Positions 60,487 to 64,000 of a stretch of 64,000 nt of DNA are shown piece after piece. Each line of letters opens with the position of its first letter. The first letter of the stretch is position 1. The notes under the pieces are model-generated. The model was not told where the DNA came from, made no database searches, and saw only the letters and a program-made list of their open reading frames with translations. The DNA lies in NCBI GenBank assembly GCA_022410635.1, contig JAJVDF010000658.1, forward strand, positions 564,754-628,753. The letters run 5' to 3'. This DNA is from Tretioscincus oriximinensis. Lineage: Eukaryota > Chordata > Lepidosauria > Squamata > Gymnophthalmidae. A program made the position numbers and the translations under genes.

Positions 60487-60718
60487 AGGGTGCTTCGAAA
60501 AAATGTATACACCTTTTGAACTTCCATAGAAAATTTATTTACTGTTCTACAAAGTTAAATTTCAGGATTTCCCGATTTGAACAGTATTAACATTTGCTAT
60601 TTACGTTTTATTTACGTTGGACTTTAGGCTTTCTAATTTCCTGAAATTTAACTTTGAAGAACAGTAAATACATTTTCTATGGAAGTTAAAGTGTGTATAC
60701 ATTTTTGAAGCACTCTGT
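60487..60718. mobile_element. Mariner-like MITE (about 232 bp)
   Basis: About 80-bp inverted ends: left gggtgcttcgaaaaaatgta, right (reverse complement) agagtgcttcaaaaatgtat, continuing through aacttccatagaaaat and ttactgttct..aaagttaaat with few mismatches. TA flanks both ends. No transposase. Confidence 0.85.
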
Positions 60719-60720
60719 AT

Positions 60721-60746
60721 ATGTGTATGTATACGCATATATATGA

Positions 60747-60777
<31 letters not shown>

Positions 60778-60879
60778 TGTGTCTGTGTGTGTGTATGCAT
60801 ATATATATGCATGTGTGTGTGTATGCATATATATACATGCATATATATGCGTATATATGCATACACACACACAGACACA

Positions 60880-60949
<70 letters not shown>

Positions 60950-60952
60950 TGC
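60721..60952. repeat. Large (GATA)n/(TATC)n palindrome
   Basis: (GATA)n, atgtgtctgtgtgtgtgtat and gcatatatat on the left are mirrored by atatgcatacacacacacag and acacatat then (TATC)n on the right, followed by another (GATA)n. The arms span about 75 bp. Confidence 0.93.
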
Positions 60953-60954
60953 AT

Positions 60955-61365
60955 GCAGGTGATGATTTCTGCACCTTCCTCCAGAAGTGAATACAGCCTA
61001 TTCCCCTCCTATGCATGCAAGAATTTCATCAGAATTGCTTCAACGTGCAAAGGATTAGGAAGGAAGGAAAGATATCTTTCTCCTTTCCCTTCCAGTTTTG
61101 TGATCTTTATTTTGCAACATGCGGGATCTAAACAAATGCAACATCCACAGCTTTTTTCTGTTTGTGTGCAGACTGACTTCCCTAGGTGCAACAATTTCAC
61201 ACTTTTGAGCTTTTTCCGAATAAACAAACTGCAAACGATTGTCAGATGGTTGCAAAATGCATTAATAATTCCTTCTTCTGTTCGAGAGGGACAGAGAGGG
61301 TTGGAAGGAAGGGACCCCCAGAGGTAAAAAAAAAAAAAGAAAAGAAAAAAAGGGAAAACTGGAAG
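60955..61365. other. Repeat-poor stretch
   Basis: About 300 bp (61000-61300) without recognised repeats. Confidence 0.3.

Positions 61366-61427
<62 letters not shown>
61366..61427 (+). repeat. (CTTT)n microsatellite
   Basis: About 15 near-perfect TTTC units. Confidence 0.97.
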
Positions 61428-61815
61428 GGAAGGAACAACCCTCTCCCTGTGTGAAATTATTTGCCCCTCCCCCAACAAAAACAAGCCCTGGGAGCATGAA
61501 GGAATTTGCCAGCAAGAATCCACCGCTAGAAACGCTGTGAAAAGCCAATGGGGGAATTCATTGGAAACAGATGGCGTTTTTCAGCTGGGATGCTCAAAAT
61601 TTGCTCCTTTTTCTGACACCATAAAAACACAAACCCCTGGGCTCCCAGCGGCGGGGGGGGGGGGAGGGGGCCACAGAAACAGGTCTGGAAGCCCCCAAGG
61701 ATGGTGGAGATGGAGACAGGCTGGACAGGACCGGAGACACAACTCACACACAACACAAGGCCAGAAAGAAAGTGAAAAACTCCGGCTAGTTTGGATGGGT
61801 TTGTTTCTTTTTGTG

Positions 61816-61833
61816 TGTGTGTGTGTGTGTGAA
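61816..61833 (+). repeat. (GT)n microsatellite
   Basis: Nine GT dinucleotides. Confidence 0.9.
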
Positions 61834-62089
61834 ATAAAGGAGGGCACAGAGAAGAGCTTTCGAAGTATGCAGCCCACTCCGGTTTCGCATGCAATATTCC
61901 GCCTGAAATCACATCTGGCAATGGGCATTTTGTGGCGCTTTCCAACAAGGCCATCAGGAACGTACACAAACACACACACATGCGGGCATGGACACATCTG
62001 TCATCGCTTGCTGGGTGCATCACAGGGTGTTCTTTCTTTCTTAGGAGAGGGTCACACTGAGCCTTGTTCTGGGCTGTATCCCGGGCTAG

Positions 62090-62437
62090 GAGGTCTTCTA
62101 CCCGGGTGCAAATCGGGGGGCCACTGGGTGAGACGGGGAGGCTGGACCAGATGGGCTGTGTGGCCTGATTCGGTAATAAGGGAGGACGGACAGAAAGAAG
62201 GAAGGACGGACAGAAAGAAGTGCTTCTTCTTGATGCCCAGGTCCAATTGGGGGGGGGGGCATTTTTTGAGGCAGAAGGCTGGACTGGAGGGAGGGAGAAA
62301 GGAAAGAAGGAAAGAAGGATTGCCTTTTTCTTTTGCTTGAGGTTCCCAGGCGCCGTTGGTGGGTCACTGTGTGGGACAGAAGGCTGGACTACATAGGCTC
62401 TGGCACCATTCAGGAGGGCTCCTCTTACGGTCTAACA
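62090..62437 (+). repeat. Two or three CR1 3' fragments in series
   Basis: Successive ctgggtgagac../..ctggaccagatgggctgtgt, ggcagaaggctggactggag and gtgtgggacagaaggctgga pieces; the last ends gggctcctcttacggtc. Confidence 0.75.
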
Positions 62438-62438
62438 G

Positions 62439-62626
62439 CAGGGGTGGGCAATTAATTTTTCCCAAGGGGCCGCANGAGAAATTGGGGTGGTTTTAGAGGG
62501 CCGGANTAATATAGTTAACTCAGTTCTACCCAATACTGTATATAACTCTGAGCTAAGAGGGGCGGGCCGGTCAGAGACAGTAGGAGGGCCGCATGTGGCC
62601 CTCGGGCCGCCCCTTGCCCAGGTCTG
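62439..62626 (+). mobile_element. hAT-like nonautonomous element, copy 2 (188 bp)
   Basis: Nearly identical to 29024-29211, same orientation, same ends. The flanks gtctaaca (left, with one extra base) and gtctaaga (right) look like a slightly decayed 8-bp duplication. Confidence 0.88.
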
Positions 62627-62634
62627 GTCTAAGA

Positions 62635-62735
62635 GCCTGCCATTTACATGTTAGTGTAGGCTATGGCAGGCCTGCCATAGCCTACACTGACATGCGGATG
62701 GCCTAGCTCTGACACAAGATATAACCCAGAATAAG
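62635..62735. repeat. Palindromic 'tagactatggcagg' repeat, best copy
   Basis: Arms 62641-62670 and 62671-62700 are inverted repeats with 3 mismatches in 30 and no spacer; the flank is caagatataacccagaataa. Confidence 0.85.
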
Positions 62736-63184
62736 ACTCAGTCGGGACAGGACCGAATTTGGTTCCTTGGCTGGTAATAGCAAAGCCACCGATAAATCAG
62801 CTGGATTATTGTGTGGCAGTTTGGATCAAAATAACCAGGAGGCAACATGGGTGACTGATACTCAAGCAGATCAGCCCAGATTTGCTTCAAGACACACGGC
62901 GACATCTCTGCAGCTGTTTGCCAAGGTGGGTTTTTACTCCCTGCTTTCCTACCTTGCCAGGAAATCAAAGTAAGAAATGGCATTGAGAGCAGAGGTCCAT
63001 TTGGCCACAGCCCAGGAAGGGGCGAAGAACTCTAGTCCTCCTGATAATCATGGAGAGGTAATGGGAAGAATAATACCTTTTCCTTAGCCATCAAACCCCC
63101 ATCAGTTGGACTGCTTGGGCAAAGGGAAGGGCCTGGAAAGTGTGGGGCCCGTTTCAGGGCCCCCAATTAGCTTCCCAGTTCTCC

Positions 63185-64000
63185 TAAGCAAGGGGAAAGT
63201 TTCTGTGGGCAGAGAAAATGAGGGCTGACAGATGGGGAAGTCATAAGAAAGAGAAAGAATGGAAGAGGATGAGACCGGGAGAAAAAGACTGAGAAAGAAA
63301 TGGAGGAAGCTAGGAAGAAAGAAAAGAAAGAAGAGAGATGGAGAGGTGGATGTATATAAAAATAAAAATCTTGGCCTTCTGTTATCCAGCCTGGGACCAA
63401 TAGGAAAGGGTGGGGATACAAATCATAAATAAATAAATAAAATAAGGAGGCAGAAAAGAAATAAAGAAAAGGATGGAGAAAGTTAGGAAAGAAGGAAAGA
63501 AGAGAGGGAGGGAGCAAAGCAAAGAAAGGAGTGATGGAGGATGCTCTGAAGGGGGCAAAATAAGCAAGAAGGAAAACCGAGGAAGCTAGAAAGGAGGAAA
63601 AGAAGGAAGAAGAGACCGAAGGAGCTAAGAAGGAGAGAAAGAAACAAGAATCACTGAAACAGAGTGAAAGAAAGATGGAAGAGCGATAAAGAAACCCAGG
63701 AAGGAAAGAAGGAAGGAAAGGAAAAAGAGGTATGAAGGAAATTAGGAAGGAAAGAGTGAGGGAGATGGAAGGACAGAACGAAGGATGGAAAGACAGATAG
63801 ATGGAAGGAAGGAAAGAAAGAAAGAAACTGAAGCAATTCCTCCCCTTTCCAGCCCGGCATGCAGCCAAGCGCAACGAGGGGCAAGAGGCCCAGAGAAGCA
63901 GCCGACCGACGGAGAAGGAAGGAAGAAAGGAAGGAAGGAAGGAAGGAAGGAACAAAGGAAGGAAGGAAAGAAGGAAGGAAGGAAAGAAGGAAGGAAGGAA
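63185..64000 (+). repeat. Homopurine tract, over 800 bp, running off the window
   Basis: A/G-rich throughout with (GGAA)n/(GAAA)n/(GGAAG)n patches, ending in near-pure GGAA. The 262-codon minus frame across it is compositional. Confidence 0.93.

Noticed and set aside
61186..62340. Longest uninterrupted frame (384 codons, +)
   Set aside because: It crosses a (CTTT)n array, poly-G, (GT)n and CR1 3' sequence; the peptide is FFLS-repeat and Gly-run driven with no family resemblance.
63167..63955. 262-codon minus-strand frame
   Set aside because: It lies on a polypyrimidine strand, which rarely forms stop codons; the peptide is Ser/Phe/Leu-Pro low complexity.

Overview
The window looks like draft genomic sequence from a sauropsid vertebrate, most likely a squamate reptile. 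The genes have vertebrate intron-exon structure. The intergenic and intronic DNA is dense in CR1 and L2 LINE fragments, tRNA-derived SINEs, small hAT-like and mariner-like elements and long microsatellites. There are scattered single-base Ns and one 851-bp N gap. The species cannot be fixed from the sequence alone.

Two protein-coding genes are present, arranged tail to tail. Positions 1141-16518 (+) carry the last 15 coding exons of CHD2 (chromodomain helicase DNA-binding protein 2). They join in frame into 806 codons plus a stop and cover the SANT/SLIDE-type DNA-binding region, the CHD helical C-terminal (CHCT) domain and the basic His/Tyr-rich tail. The chromodomains and helicase lie upstream, outside the window. 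A long 3' UTR follows, to about 20.17 kb. Positions 26844-27551 and 29392-29903 (-) carry the last two coding exons of RGMA (repulsive guidance molecule A), with its 3' UTR probably reaching about 22.64 kb. The signal-peptide exon was not found. The human CHD2-RGMA neighbourhood has the same convergent order, as I recall it.

From about 29.9 kb to the end of the window everything is best read as a large 5' intron or flank of RGMA. It is mostly repeats, interspersed with a few repeat-poor islands (about 37.3-38.1, 44.5-45.0, 45.5-45.85, 48.5-49.05, 49.4-49.75, 54.9-55.2 and 61.0-61.3 kb) that could hold regulatory sequence.

No microbial-style system, CRISPR array or operon is present. The most interesting material is the transposable-element record: two copies of one short hAT-like element, one with a perfect 8-bp target duplication and a related unoccupied site elsewhere in the window; a 157-bp hAT-like foldback with 52-bp perfect inverted ends; a TA-flanked foldback family, one copy of which has expanded into a 68-69 bp tandem array; a mariner-like MITE next to a very large tetranucleotide palindrome; a three-copy family with Helitron-like 3' ends and an internal 38-bp tandem repeat that runs into the assembly gap; a probable solo LTR with intact promoter motifs inside CHD2; and several LINE-in-LINE and SINE-in-SINE nestings. 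The 3' UTR of CHD2 also contains a degenerate minisatellite.
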